DNA from: Synaphobranchus kaupii | Taxonomy: Eukaryota > Chordata > Actinopteri > Anguilliformes > Synaphobranchidae | Assembly: GCA_029718625.1 (NCBI GenBank) | Contig: CM056383.1 | Span: forward strand, 19,011,930-19,075,929 | Direction of reading: 5' to 3' | DNA length: 64,000 bases | Shown here: one piece after another, positions 46,871-64,000 of the stretch | How positions within the stretch are numbered: the first letter of the stretch is position 1 | How the letters are laid out: every line of letters starts with the position of its first letter | Program-made: the position numbers and the translations under genes | Notes under the pieces: generated by a model | What the model was told of the DNA's origin: nothing | The model's database searches: none | Seen by the model: the letters and a program-made list of their open reading frames with translations, nothing else

Positions 46871-49156
46871 GACACATGCGCACATACACACTTTGCCTCA
46901 CAAATAACTGCAAATGTAACTTTTATTTCAACCACATATTCTCTTTACTTCTTAATTGTGTAACGGTCAGCTCTGTTTGTGAAGAAATTAAACAAACATT
47001 TATTTACCTGGGGACAACTATTGGATGAATCCACGCTGATGAATCCAATCTCAAGAGTTTTCAAATGATGTCCAAACACTTGCCTTTAGCATAGAGTCAT
47101 TGCATCCATGACAGTAGATGGCACCAAAATCATTCAGCATTAATGGCATTTCTACACCAACAATAAAATCTGAAAATATTTGCGCAGCACTGGTAAAAAA
47201 AAAGAAAAAAAAGAAATCACTGACAGTTTTTGTTTTCATCAATGTGTTTTCCCAGCAGTGTGACACAGAGGATCTCTCACACACTATTTTTGGAAGTTAC
47301 AGTGTTACATAGGCCTACTGCAGTACAGGAGAACTGAATTATGAACTATTACATGACAAATAAATGTCATTAAAATGTTAACCAACAGGGAATTAATCAA
47401 TTTGTTGTACAGAATAGGCTTATCACTATAATACACTACAATGGCAGTCATCTGAATGTGCATCTTTAGAAAGAAAACATGGTGGTTTTAACTGAGAATC
47501 AGCATTCTGGTATGCCCATTATCACAGCCATTCAAGATATGCATAAAATACGAATGATAAAATCCTTAAATTGTCTAAAATGTCATAATTATTGCTTGGT
47601 TAAAATCTTCTCTTTAACTGCAATCATGTCTTCTACAGAAAACTAAACGTGCAATAGCTAAAATAATTCAATGTTGTTCCTCATTGACCATTAAAACTGT
47701 GCCACTTACACAATAACCCCTTGTAAAATAATAGACTATTCAATCACGTGATCTTCAAGAAGCGACATAATTTAATTGGTAAAAAAAAGTATAAAGACAC
47801 TTTATTTTTTGCAATATATTTTTGATTGTTTTATATCTTTTTTGCCTGGGGGCAGCTTAACAAATCAATACTGACTGTTTGACTCCAATTTGATAAAGAG
47901 AAGCAAATATTTCCCATACAATTGAATCTAATATGTTTAATATACTGTTGCAATGTCCTTTTCATGGTTCATTTGCTGGAATGATCATCATATGGGAAGA
48001 AATTTCTGAGCACTGAATGTCAACTCCGTTGCCAGTTCACATATACTCTCATAGACCTATACCTGAAAATAAACATTTTCAGTGAGTTAAGGGGATATGG
48101 GAGTACTAAGTATATAGTTCTCTGTTAATATGCCTGCTCCATAATTGGCCTACGTCGTTGAAGAATCAACCACAGTAGTGCATTTAGTAGTGTATCCGAT
48201 TTTACAATAGAGCCAACGAGACCATTTTAATAGTCCTATTTAGGAGCTTAAAGAACTTTACATACAAAAAAAATGTGCAAGAAAAACTTTACATGAAGAG
48301 AACAGACGCATAAACTCTATTACTGTTGATAACACTATCTGGAATGTAGGCTACACCCTACTGAAGGAATGACCCAGCTATAGGTCCTCATCGTTGATTC
48401 TACCTAGGCTTTATCGTCAAGTTCGCTTTGTCACTGGTTGTATTTTTAAGTTTTCATACACATTTCGATGTTTTATTTCACTTCTCTTTTTAAATTTGAA
48501 TCAGTTATATATCCGGTAACTATACACTGTAAAAATGTCCTCCAACTACAAAATTGTAAGTAACTGTATGCACTTTCTAAATTTGCTCATTTAGATTCTT
48601 TGGATTACAAATTCTAAATTCCGGTGACAAGAATTTTATGTTGGCACAGAAACATTTGTTTGTAAGATCACTTTCCACATGCAAACTTTTGATTTGAATG
48701 GAATCTGAATAATAGGCTGTGCTTTCTTCCCTCCGCTTTGACAAATTAATTAATGTGAAAATAATTTCTTCCCGATTCTTTGCATTTTATCACGAGCTCG
48801 GCATTAACAAGTAAAATAATAATAATGCGTAAGGGTTGAAATATGTAGGCTAACAGTCTGAAATTACATATTTTAGACAAATAACTTGACGAATGGAATC
48901 CTCCGGATTAATACGGGCAGACTCCTTGATCAAATATCTACGTTATGGCACGTCTCCACATAATGGTTGTGGCATGATCCACAAGTAAAATAATAATGTT
49001 TTCATAAGCATTTTTTTTCAGAATGCTTTCCTCTAACCCACCTACCTTCTCCAGCGAGCGACTTTGCTTAGAAGGGAGTAGTCTAAGTGGGCGTGTGATG
49101 GTTTAACTGAAACTCCCCCATCTGCGTTAACTACTTTTCAAACTAGAAACTACCCT
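45455..49156 (+). other. Intergenic upstream of vgll3
   Basis: AT-rich, no gene seen. It holds a 26-bp direct repeat (TTGAGTCTCACTCCAATTCT..., 46214 and 46261) and the CA repeat below. It may contain vgll3 regulatory elements, but none can be picked out. Confidence 0.5.
46826..46868. repeat. (CA)n microsatellite
   Basis: Uninterrupted CA repeat of about 21 units. Confidence 0.95.
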
Positions 49157-49314
49157 CCAATCAGAGATGCCCCGAAACTTAGGAAAATAGGTTCGGAGAG
49201 TCGCAGGCGCAATAGGCTCCGTTTAGGTTAAGTCTGTTTCGATGGGTACAATTCTACTATGCTAATAGCTCATTTTACTTGGTAATTTCGCTGTCAGTGC
49301 TCAGGTTTATATAG
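49157..49314 (+). promoter_or_regulatory. vgll3: Likely vgll3 promoter (CCAAT and TATA)
   Basis: CCAAT at 49157-49161 and TATATAG at 49308-49314, 91 bp before the ATG, suggest a start near 49340 and a short 5'UTR. Confidence 0.5.
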
Positions 49315-49404
49315 CCCAGTGAGGATGCACTTCACGATCTGTCCCAGATTGAGCTGCGCACCTTCATCGTTTCATAAAACGTTCGGAGACCTCGGTGACC
49401 TGCA

Positions 49405-55074
<5,670 letters not shown>

Positions 55075-55892
55075 TGGTCCAGTCCCAAAATACCCTACCT
55101 GTTCTCGCTCTCTCTCTCTCTCATGCAATCATGCCTTTTCATGTACAGGAATGTGCATTTCAGGTCATCAGTGCAAAGTTTGATTCCATTTTTAAACTGT
55201 GTCTGTCCTGCCTGTCCACTGTCCTGGGCCAGGACAGACGGAAGACATATGTCTGATTGAGACTTGTAGGGGGTCAGTGGAGAAATTACTGCCGAGGCGT
55301 TCACCAGTGCACAGTTCTGGAAAACCATTCATTTTCCTGGGAATTCATTTTACGAAAGAGGCCAGCTTGATGTTAATGGCAAACAACAGTGCTTGAATAA
55401 AGAAAACAAACATGTTTTAATGAAACTTAGGAAGAAAGGTCTCCAGATTGTGTTTCAATGGAGTAAGCACTCACAAAAACAACAAAAATGTCCCTTTCAC
55501 CTGAAATTTGTTGAATGTTTGTTTTAATATTTTGTAGAAAATGTTTAATTTGTTTCTATTTCAGGAGCTGTTATTTTTCTGTGCTGTAATGGAGAATCGT
55601 GATGGTTTTTTTTTGTGTGAAAAGCCTACTGTGTTATAACTTGTGTGCAGTGGTTTTGTCATGTTTCCCAGATATTTAGTTATATTTTCCTTTTAGGAGA
55701 AAGAGGCAGTGCAGTTGTTGACTAAAACATTGCTAAGTTCTATTGGCAAAAATGTATTGTTTACTTTTGTTTCAAAGTAAGTGATATTAAATATTCTGAC
55801 CTAAATCAGATGTTCGCCTCATAAATTATCCATTGCAACTCAGTTGTAAATATATCTCTTGATAGGCACTGATGATTCTTGATGTATATAGT

Positions 55893-55915
55893 AATAAAAT
55901 CCAAGCAGCAATAAA
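55893..55915 (+). terminator. vgll3: Candidate poly(A) signals of vgll3
   Basis: Two AATAAA hexamers, 55893-55898 and 55910-55915, about 0.8 kb after the stop. An earlier one lies at 55396-55401. Confidence 0.6.
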
Positions 55916-55929
55916 AATTGTTTTATTTA

Positions 55930-57600
55930 GCTGTTTTTCACACATTTATGTTGTTTACAGTAGATCCCACTTTCTTCATTAGCTTCCATATTTCAGATTA
56001 TTAAATAAACAGGGATACTGACAGTACTTCTAGTTTATATTATTAAAAGACTTAACACATGGTCAAAGACAGAGGTGTAGTCATGCATGCATTTCTATCA
56101 AAGTGATTTCACCATGCCCTGTAACGTAAAAAGTAAAATCTCTCAAGTACTAAATGCTTTACACTCAAATTAAGAATGGTCAGTCGATTCTTAAATCAAC
56201 GTGTTTTTGAAACACCAAACTATTCCTAATTGCAGTGCATGAAAAGAATATACATGTAAATTATCAAGTGATAACACAAGCAATGAGATATCACGTAATA
56301 GTCTACTAAGTGATAACACCACACAGACCAAAAGTCCAGTTTTGTCATTACATTTTAAAATTCCCTTTGGCAAAACAAATCCTTGTGTGGCACACATATA
56401 AATAAGGAACAACATGCTTGTACTATGACGCATCCTTAAAATCGTTACTGTCATTTTCTATCTTTTGTGCATATATTTCACAAGTATAATTGGTCACGGG
56501 CTCTTAAAAGTCAACATAGGAATGCATTTCCTTACTAGGCAGGAAGTGGACCTATTAGAGGGGGTTGTAAACACATACCAAAACTAGAAGCAGGCAGCTT
56601 ACATTAATCATAATTCTGTCTTAATGAAGTAGCAGATAAATGCTAGGAATGCTGGGGACAGCTTTCCAGATGAAGGTCTACCAAAATCTGTTCTGGATTA
56701 AAGAATACAAAAGAGTGCAAGCCATATGTCCCGGTGTGGAATTGAACATTTGCTTAGCCGTGTGGGAAAAGTCCCATTTAAAAGTATTTCAGTGGGTGGA
56801 CGGTGCCAGAAACTGCATTACGTCTCCGTGAACAGCTGTGTGGTTAGAATCCCATGTACTACAAGGTGGCTCCCATCGAGCCCCTGGGTGAGATCTTTGG
56901 CCAGGTGGTCAGAATAGCCTCACATTCCTGCCGCGATCATTGGATGGCAGATTTCAGCCAGGGGGAAGGATTGATTTCACTTTGTACTTTACACGTGGTT
57001 TTCAAGACAGCACCCTGGGCAGACGCTTCGAATTTGTCTTGTACAATTTGCTTGTGAATCTCAGTATCATTAAAACAAATGAATAATATTTGTTTCAGAG
57101 ATCCAAGGACACAATTAGAACAGTTAGATCTTTTTTAAAAACCGTAATAAATTGCAGATCCTCTCTGCTCGATCAAAGTCGTTCTCGTTGGTGCACTGTT
57201 TAATTACAGTAATTATCCGCAGCACCAGTGCTCTTCCAGTTGTAGCGAAAGTTTACGTCATGAGATCCTCCAAAAGGGGGTGCATGATCTAAATCTGGCA
57301 GCCCTTCTATTGTGGACTTTACAGAAGAGTACCAGATATCACAATGCTCCTCGGCTCTCCAGTTCCTGCCTTTTTGTTTCAGTGATTTACATGGACTGGC
57401 ACTCTCCCTACAAGTGTAAACGGGCAGCAGGTGTGCCCATGTGGAGTAGCTGGTGCTTTGACCCTCTTCGCTAGAACGCGGCTGTTTGGAGAACCTCTAC
57501 AACATGTGTTCATTATACTTAGCTTTGAAGTTCAGTGGTGCTGAACACACACAGCACATTCTTGTGATCTGTTGACAGATTCAGCATGTTGTGGGTTGGA

Positions 57601-57654
<54 letters not shown>

Positions 57655-60101
57655 ACAGCAGCGCATTTGGGGTGGGGTGGGGGGGGCCTGACTGTCACTC
57701 CTCATAGATCTGATTCCATCTGTGGCATCGCAGGAGGATCACATAGACAAGACCTCGGATGACGAGTAGGTGTCTCCAAAACAGTATATAGGTTTCACAT
57801 TGAAAAGGTAGGCCTTTAGGCCCCTACTTCCACTAAAGGTTTCATCACTTTTAAAAAAAATGTACAAATGAAAAGAGGTCTATTTTGTGTTTATAGAAAG
57901 CCCGTGGGTATAATGCACCTGGAGGAGAGCACAGAGCATTCTGGGATGTTGCCATTTTGAATGAATGACCTTGTTTCTTTATTGTAGCATTGCATTTCCT
58001 AATACCTGACTAAAGTAAATAAACTCAAGGGGATCTGTAAAGTACTAGTTCATTTCCACAGTGTAAGTGACATGCTTGTTAGCATTTAGCATGTAGTAAA
58101 TTCCCGGTCACAAAATTTATCTGTACTAGCCATCTTTGAAAGAACTCATTAGGTTTTAGAATTTACATTCTATCTGCAACATAGAATTTAGGATGGTGTT
58201 TCTTTCAATCACTTCAATGTGCTTGCTTTTGCTTGATTAATCCAGATCAGTATTGTCATTTTCTATGCAAAGAGTAGGAGCCAAGGGGTACATACAGTAT
58301 GTACCTTTTATTACCATACATTACATTACTGAGAACCACACTGGTCAGAACAGATACCGGACCACAACAAAGGACAAGTTGCTTTATTTTGGCTAAACTG
58401 TTTTCTGGGGCCACAAGCATTCTGTCATGCCTTGTGGACCTACGTATATAATGACACATATTTGTTTCACTGAATACAAATAGCTCACCCTATTTTTATA
58501 TAGCATTAAAAACTAAGGAAGCCATAGGTCGATGACTGTATTAGTGTTGATATACGTATAATATAATACAGCAATGATAGGACACCGTCAAGTTTTTTTC
58601 TGCCAAGTTAAATTTGTAGGAACAAATCAGAAACCTAAGCATATTGATTAATCTTCATAAATATGAAAAACAGTTGGGAAAAAATGATGGTAGCTACTGT
58701 AATCAATTTATCTATAACGTGCAATGTTTTGATGTTTGTTCCATACCTATATTGTGCATCTCCAAATCAACAACCTCAACTTTCATGGGTCCACATGCAT
58801 GTCTGTCATTGACAAAATAGCTTGCTGGAAGTGAAAGAAACCAGCTTGCTAGACATTTATAAAACTGCATGCAATGAAATTCAAATAAAAACCGTTCTTT
58901 CTGTTTGGTTAGAACATATTTGTGAAGTTGCCTTTGTCCTGGTGATTTTTATGTAATTAAATAAAACACAATAAATTAATTAACTTGTTATATATTATTA
59001 ATAGCTTACCAGAAAGTTAGAAAGTGCCAGGACCCAGTAATTATAGACACTTCATACACAGTACACGTATATGCATTCTCTGGCTCAATGTTTTGGGTTT
59101 TGAACAAAAATACAAAGGCATTGATACCAACTTGCAAAACATTTCCATTTCCCATTTTGTATAGTGTTTCACGCTAGCTAAATGCAGGTGCTCTGGTTAA
59201 GTAAATTATGTTGTGATTATGTATTGTGCATGGATTATACCCTTAGGGTCCTATTTTAGAAACAAACACAATTATGAAGCACACAACACGATCATCTTGA
59301 GCACAGGAGGCATGCACAATTCAATATTGCAACTTTAATTAAACTGGCACACATGATGCAGATAGTAAATGGGGCTGTTCAGTCTTCAATGGGATTTCAT
59401 GGTTTGTGCCACTACCATGGTTCAACGCTATTTTCCAGTGCTGTTGGTGCAGTGTTTGTTTCCAGACAAAATGTCACTCTGCACCGCAGGAAACATATGT
59501 GAATACACAGGGCACAGACACAAAGATTGCACAGATGTAAAAAGCCTGCAAATAGTTCATGCTGTGTTACAGTGAGTCTTTCCTTATGTAAGCAGCACAT
59601 TTTAATTAGCGTTCTTTAAGAATTGTTAAAATGTGTGAAAAACTAAGCTCAATCGTTGACATATCCATGACATGATTAATGGTTCCAGACCAGTTTTTTT
59701 CAATACAACTTCAGTGAAGCCAGACAAAGTCTTCTTTGACATATTATGTAAATACATGTGTATTTATATCTTTATCTTGTCTTTAATGTTGTGTGCATAT
59801 TGTATTTATATTTTATTGTATACAGCTGCAAGGCCACTTACCAAAAAGGGCCTTACCTGTGTTGTCCCTCTCTGGAAACAAGCAGATTCACAGCTTGACT
59901 GTCCAAACTGACTCTCTCCAGCATCTGCCAAGAGTAGGGTTTGCATTTTCCAAGAGAGTGCCACTGTTTTTCTCCTTTTGTGGATTTAGATATCTTTATT
60001 ACAGCCTCTAACTGCCACCCTATTTAGTTACTTGGACATGCCTATTGTGTTCCAGATGGTTACATCACTGTTAGTCATGCATATCACTTGTGTTCATACA
60101 A
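55930..60101 (+). other. Intergenic downstream of vgll3
   Basis: AT-rich DNA with a GT repeat. A possible small exon at 57734-57768 is discussed under findings. No other gene seen. Confidence 0.5.
57601..57653. repeat. (GT)n microsatellite
   Basis: About 26 GT units with one GC interruption. Confidence 0.95.
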
Positions 60102-60102
60102 C

Positions 60103-60699
60103 TTAAAGGGGACATGAAACACTCGGTAAAGTGGCTCTGGTTCAATGCGCCACTGCATTGCCTTGATAAACGGTTTGGGTGCTAAAGTCGTGTCCAGCTA
60201 ATATTGCCTATAGAAAATAAGCGTTAGCTTGTGATGCTAGGTCGCGGTAGGTATATATTTGCAGGCTGTTAAATATCAAGGCAATGCAGCGGCGCTGCAG
60301 TTGCCAGCTCGTCAGGCCACAGCATTAGTATGGTCAGAAGTAGTTAGTGGAAATTAAGTTTTAAATGAAGTTTTGTTCGGTAATACTCATTTGAGCATCT
60401 CGGGGCAATTCAAAAAGACCGTCTGTGCTTTTTTGTTTTATTTTACATCGTTGAGCTCACTGAAAGTCAGCTATTCTCCCATAGTAATACAAACGAATAG
60501 CCGAGACGAACCAACCTAGTGACGTCATGACCGCAGTTGGTCCAAGATGGCTGCGCCCTAGTGGAAAAAAAGCTAATTGTAACTTATTTTTCCAGCAAAT
60601 ACGGGTCGGTTTGAGATTTGAACCCACGGTCATATCTAATTTAAGGTAAAAAGCTAATGAACCAGAGCCACTTTACCGAGTACTTCATGTCCCCTTTAA
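60103..60699. mobile_element. TTAA-flanked MITE (Kolobok- or piggyBac-like)
   Basis: TTAA then AGGGGACATGAAACACTCGG at the left, and CCGAGTACTTCATGTCCCCT then TTAA at the right. The inverted repeats extend about 40 bp (through AAAGTGGCTCTGGTTCA). There is no coding capacity. Confidence 0.82.
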
Positions 60700-60974
60700 G
60701 CTTAAAGGAGTAGTTCACTTCCTGTTTTTAATGATATCATTTCAGTTGTAGTATTTGTGTGTAATATTTTAAATATAGAAGGTTCTCATGACCTGTAGGC
60801 TTCATGATGGCTTCTGTATGGGTATCAGCGACATTGCTGTTTAAAGCATGTAAATACACTTCATGTAACGCCAAAGCAGCTTGTACAGCAAGATTACACA
60901 CTGAAGAGGTTGTATGTACAAACTGTATATTACCGACACTCTCATATAGGAAGTGATAACATCCAGCACACTTT

Positions 60975-61100
60975 TTGTGCTACTACTTTTGTGTTACTTT
61001 CAACACATTTTGTGTCAAATTACACAATTTATGTGTTAAAAAGGGAGACTTTTTAAACACATACTGTGTTGAAATGTAACACAAAATGTGTTGTGCTCAA
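60975..61100. repeat. Self-complementary ACACAAAATGTGTT-rich stretch
   Basis: TTGTGTTACTTTCAACACAT and ACAAAATGTGTTG-type words on both strands form several overlapping inverted repeats. It is probably a decayed MITE. Confidence 0.4.
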
Positions 61101-62559
61101 AACCTTAAACGTGCTGTAGGAAAGATGTTTTCGATATAATTTTGGCGAAATTATTAAATTTACTCATTATAGTCCCAGCAGCTATCAATAAGTCAAGTGT
61201 TCTGGGGAAAAAATCTGGTTTCTGTGAGTGTCCTGGGCTCTGTATTAGGCTGTATTAGGCCTGTCTCCGCACATGCACTTGGAGCATCATTTGGTGGGAG
61301 GGGGCTTAGGAGAGAGATAGGAGGGAGGACAGCAAAAGGGGGAAGTCTTTTTGCCTTGTATATTTTCAAACTTACCTACTGCAGCTTTAACACAGAAGTG
61401 TGTTTACAAATGACAATGTCATGTGCTGTTTCTAACACATCTGTTTTGAGAGTGTAATTATAATTTATTTTTTAATGACATTTAATCTCATCTTCAGTTG
61501 GAAATATTACCTATGACGCAAGCAACCTGAGCCAGCTGTGCTCAGGGAAAAAAGTGGCAACAAAACAAACAAGAGAAACGCCTCAAAGCAGCAACAAATC
61601 GGCAGGACTGAAAATGGCTTCGCCTCTGCAATTCCAGTTGTTGCTGTAAAAGAGTACATTTTACTCTGATAGAGTACATTTCCTCCCTGTTGGCCTTGCA
61701 TAATATCTGTTAGAGTTAAATTAACACTGATCCTTTTTTAACACTGATCCTACTGTGTCCTTTTTGGTTGAGGCAGCACCTCACCCTCTGCTGCGTGTGA
61801 GAGCCAAGGATGCAGTTCAATTAACATTTTGTGAATCTTGCTTTCAATTCACTTCATTCGTTAATTTTGTTATAATGTAGACACTTTTATTAGTTTAATC
61901 GTAAAAAAAATGTCTTCGATTTGATCTGTGTTGTCATCGTAATTGCTATCTTTCCCAGTGGAGACGGTACATCTTTACCACCCCAATATCAGCCAGCAGA
62001 TTTTACAGCTGGGGCAGCAGAGCTTAAAACAGCTCCTGTGGATATTGAGCCAGCTTTGCACAGTGCCAGTTACTGATGGGCAGATGGATGGATTCTGAAA
62101 AAAAGTTATATAATCACACATGTTAATGAATGATTATGCACCTCTGCAGTTATTGCCATTCAGCTGCCCCCCCCTCATTTTTCCATTCACGTATCAAGGA
62201 GTAATCATTATAATATGGATTAATTGGCTTGGATATGAAGGCATTAGGATTCTAATTTTTAGCTATGCTAGAAGGACATATGTGTCAATGTTACCAGAGT
62301 TCAGAAAAAAAATTTAAACTGCATCTGAAATCATTTATGTTGTGATTTGCCTCAGTTCACGCCCAACTCACCCTCAACTTTCATAAAGTGGGATTTAACG
62401 AGCAGGGTTTACGGATGGTTTGTATGCGAAATTTAAACGGAATAGCCAACAACCAATAGCGTCAAAATAAATAATTTCCTTGCTTGCCTGCATGAGGAAG
62501 CCAGATCCCGGAGGGTAAAGAGGTCTAAAAAAGACCAAATGCCGTAGTATCAGAGCGGA
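61101..62559 (+). other. Intergenic
   Basis: No gene or repeat recognised. Confidence 0.5.
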
Positions 62560-63098
62560 GTGACGCATGACTGAAAAGTCCCTCGGCTTTAATGAGCGAT
62601 TAGCAGCCGCCCTCCACCTCTTTGCAAGGCCCAGGCTTTGGCGGTGGGCACCCGCGGCACACTTCGACAGCCCCTACATCTGTTTGGCCCGCTGCGCTTC
62701 TCAGTCCACAAAGAGATCAGTGTTTTCTGGCGCGGTGGGGATCTGTTCAGCTCTGGCTCCCTATTTTCCACCGGAGAAGGCACACAACCCAGGAATGCGA
62801 ATCCACAACACTGCCCATTTATTTAATGTCTGCGAGAGGGCCAATTAATCCGGAGGAGGGACAAGTCCCATCAGAGCAGCAGGCCCGGGGCAGGTCCTGA
62901 GAGAGGTGGAGGGGAAGGATGCCAAAAACCTGATGGGCGAGGTGAGCTGAAGGCCGCCAGGGATTTTTGGCCCCATGAAAAGATCTCACATTGGGAACCA
63001 TCACCGCAGGCCACATCATCCCTACACAATTATAGGCCATTTTCTGAGGGCCCCTGTCTGTCAGAGCCCTTGGAATTTCATCACACGCAAGCATGCAC
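62560..63098. other. GC-richer non-coding stretch, possible conserved element
   Basis: It is noticeably less AT-rich than its surroundings, with homeobox-like cores (TTTAATGAGCGATTAGC, TTATTTAATG, CCAATTAATCC). It has no convincing frame: overlapping 60-90-codon frames exist on both strands without family features. Confidence 0.3.
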
Positions 63099-64000
63099 GC
63101 AGGGCCGTCTCAAGGGTGGGCGGGGCCTGGGGTGAGTCATCTACGTGGGGCCCAGCTGTTATCGCGATGACAACATAGCTAACCCGTCATAGGCTTAAAT
63201 AGTATCTAGCCTATTATATAACTATGAACGAAGGATTTACAGGCTAGGACATCACACAAACCAACCATATACAACCAACCAATTGAAGAATTAGTAGGCT
63301 ATGCCATCACTCTGCCCTTGAATTAAAATATTGTAATTAACAATAACAACTCGAAACACTTTTGCTTAATTTCTCCAATTAAAATTAAAACAATTATACT
63401 GTGGGTTGTGGTGCGATCATAGCTATAGAATAGAATAGAATATAATAACTTTTATTTTCCCGCTAGGGAAACTTCTTGTAGCCACAGCAACAACAAAAAA
63501 GAAATAGACAGTGGGACAGACCCACAACACACAAACATATCAAACAAAGACATTCAATGTCATCAAACTAGTTAAGTGAATTAAAGTGTAATAGCCTACA
63601 GCCAAACGTTATGATTAAAAATAGCCCCCGCTGTCCCGAGATGTCCAGTGTCATTATTAAGCAGTCAAACACACAAACTCCGCCTCCACGAATTTCCTCC
63701 ATACACGCAGTGTTGCGGTCTCTGTACACTGTCGAAACGGAGCACCGAACTGCGTCAGCCTTCCCAGTCGTCGCCTCACTCCTCCCCCGCATTATCTTCT
63801 TCTTCCCCTTCCCTGGTATCCTTTTGAAGATTGCCTGCAGTCCTAGATCAGTCCTGAGTCCCGACATCTTCAACTCCAGTGAAGAACGATGGTAAACTTT
63901 GTAGCTGCAGATCCAACGGACATTCCCGAGCATATGTTGTGAATGTGTCTCCATGGTGACGACCACAAACGAAATTATCCCGAATATACAATCCGTTAAT
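63099..64000 (+). other. Intergenic to window end
   Basis: CAGGGCCGTCTCAAGG at 63100 looks like a hAT-type end without a partner. A short TAGAA run (63424-63441) precedes a dispersed-repeat-like TTTTATTTTCCCGCTAGGG. No gene is recognised up to the edge. Confidence 0.4.

Noticed and set aside
62567..63094. Possible protein-coding exon in the GC-richer stretch
   Set aside because: Competing frames on both strands, none with family resemblance; listed only as a possible non-coding element.

Overview
The window is vertebrate nuclear DNA from a ray-finned (teleost-type) fish. The evidence is: spliced genes with canonical GT/AG introns; a Pit-1 gene with the extra 33-residue exon known from fish Pit-1 proteins; many Tc1-like transposons and hAT- and piggyBac-type MITEs; a tRNA-derived SINE; a Ty3/gypsy element; and abundant dinucleotide repeats. 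The species cannot be named from the sequence alone.

Three protein genes are present, in the order pou1f1 (+), chmp2b (-), vgll3 (+). The same neighbours are linked on human chromosome 3, so this is a conserved block. I reconstructed all three by matching exon reading phases across splice sites. pou1f1 (240-12038, 7 coding exons, 358 aa) encodes the pituitary POU-homeodomain factor Pit-1. chmp2b (35897-23547 on the minus strand, 6 coding exons, 214 aa) encodes an ESCRT-III subunit. vgll3 (49405-55074, 3 coding exons, 300 aa) encodes a TEAD cofactor. No pathway linking the three is visible; what they share is synteny.

Layout. 1-13.4 kb: pou1f1 with its TATA promoter, its 3'UTR and introns holding MITEs, a Tc1 relic, a solo LTR with perfect 5-bp target duplication and a 683-bp hAT hairpin. 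14.2-19.7 kb: a decayed Ty3/gypsy element on the minus strand with unequal LTRs. 19.7-22.6 kb: a LINE fragment, a SINE, a tRNA-like sequence and Tc1-like debris. 22.6-36.2 kb: chmp2b. Its last intron holds a 2.3-kb minisatellite of 35-bp units with a 24-25-unit internal duplication. 36.2-49.3 kb: intergenic DNA with a Sleeping-Beauty-type Tc1 relic inside another MITE, a 306-bp exact tandem duplication, and a Tc1 transposon with an uninterrupted 339-codon transposase. 49.3-55.9 kb: vgll3, with a hAT MITE just before exon 2 and a broken Tc1 copy in intron 2. 55.9-64 kb: intergenic DNA with a TTAA-flanked MITE and a GC-richer stretch that may be a conserved non-coding element.

I found no convincing novel protein system. 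The unusual material is structural: the higher-order minisatellite, the long foldback in pou1f1, a foldback core shared by elements with different ends, and alternative-splice candidates in pou1f1 and vgll3.
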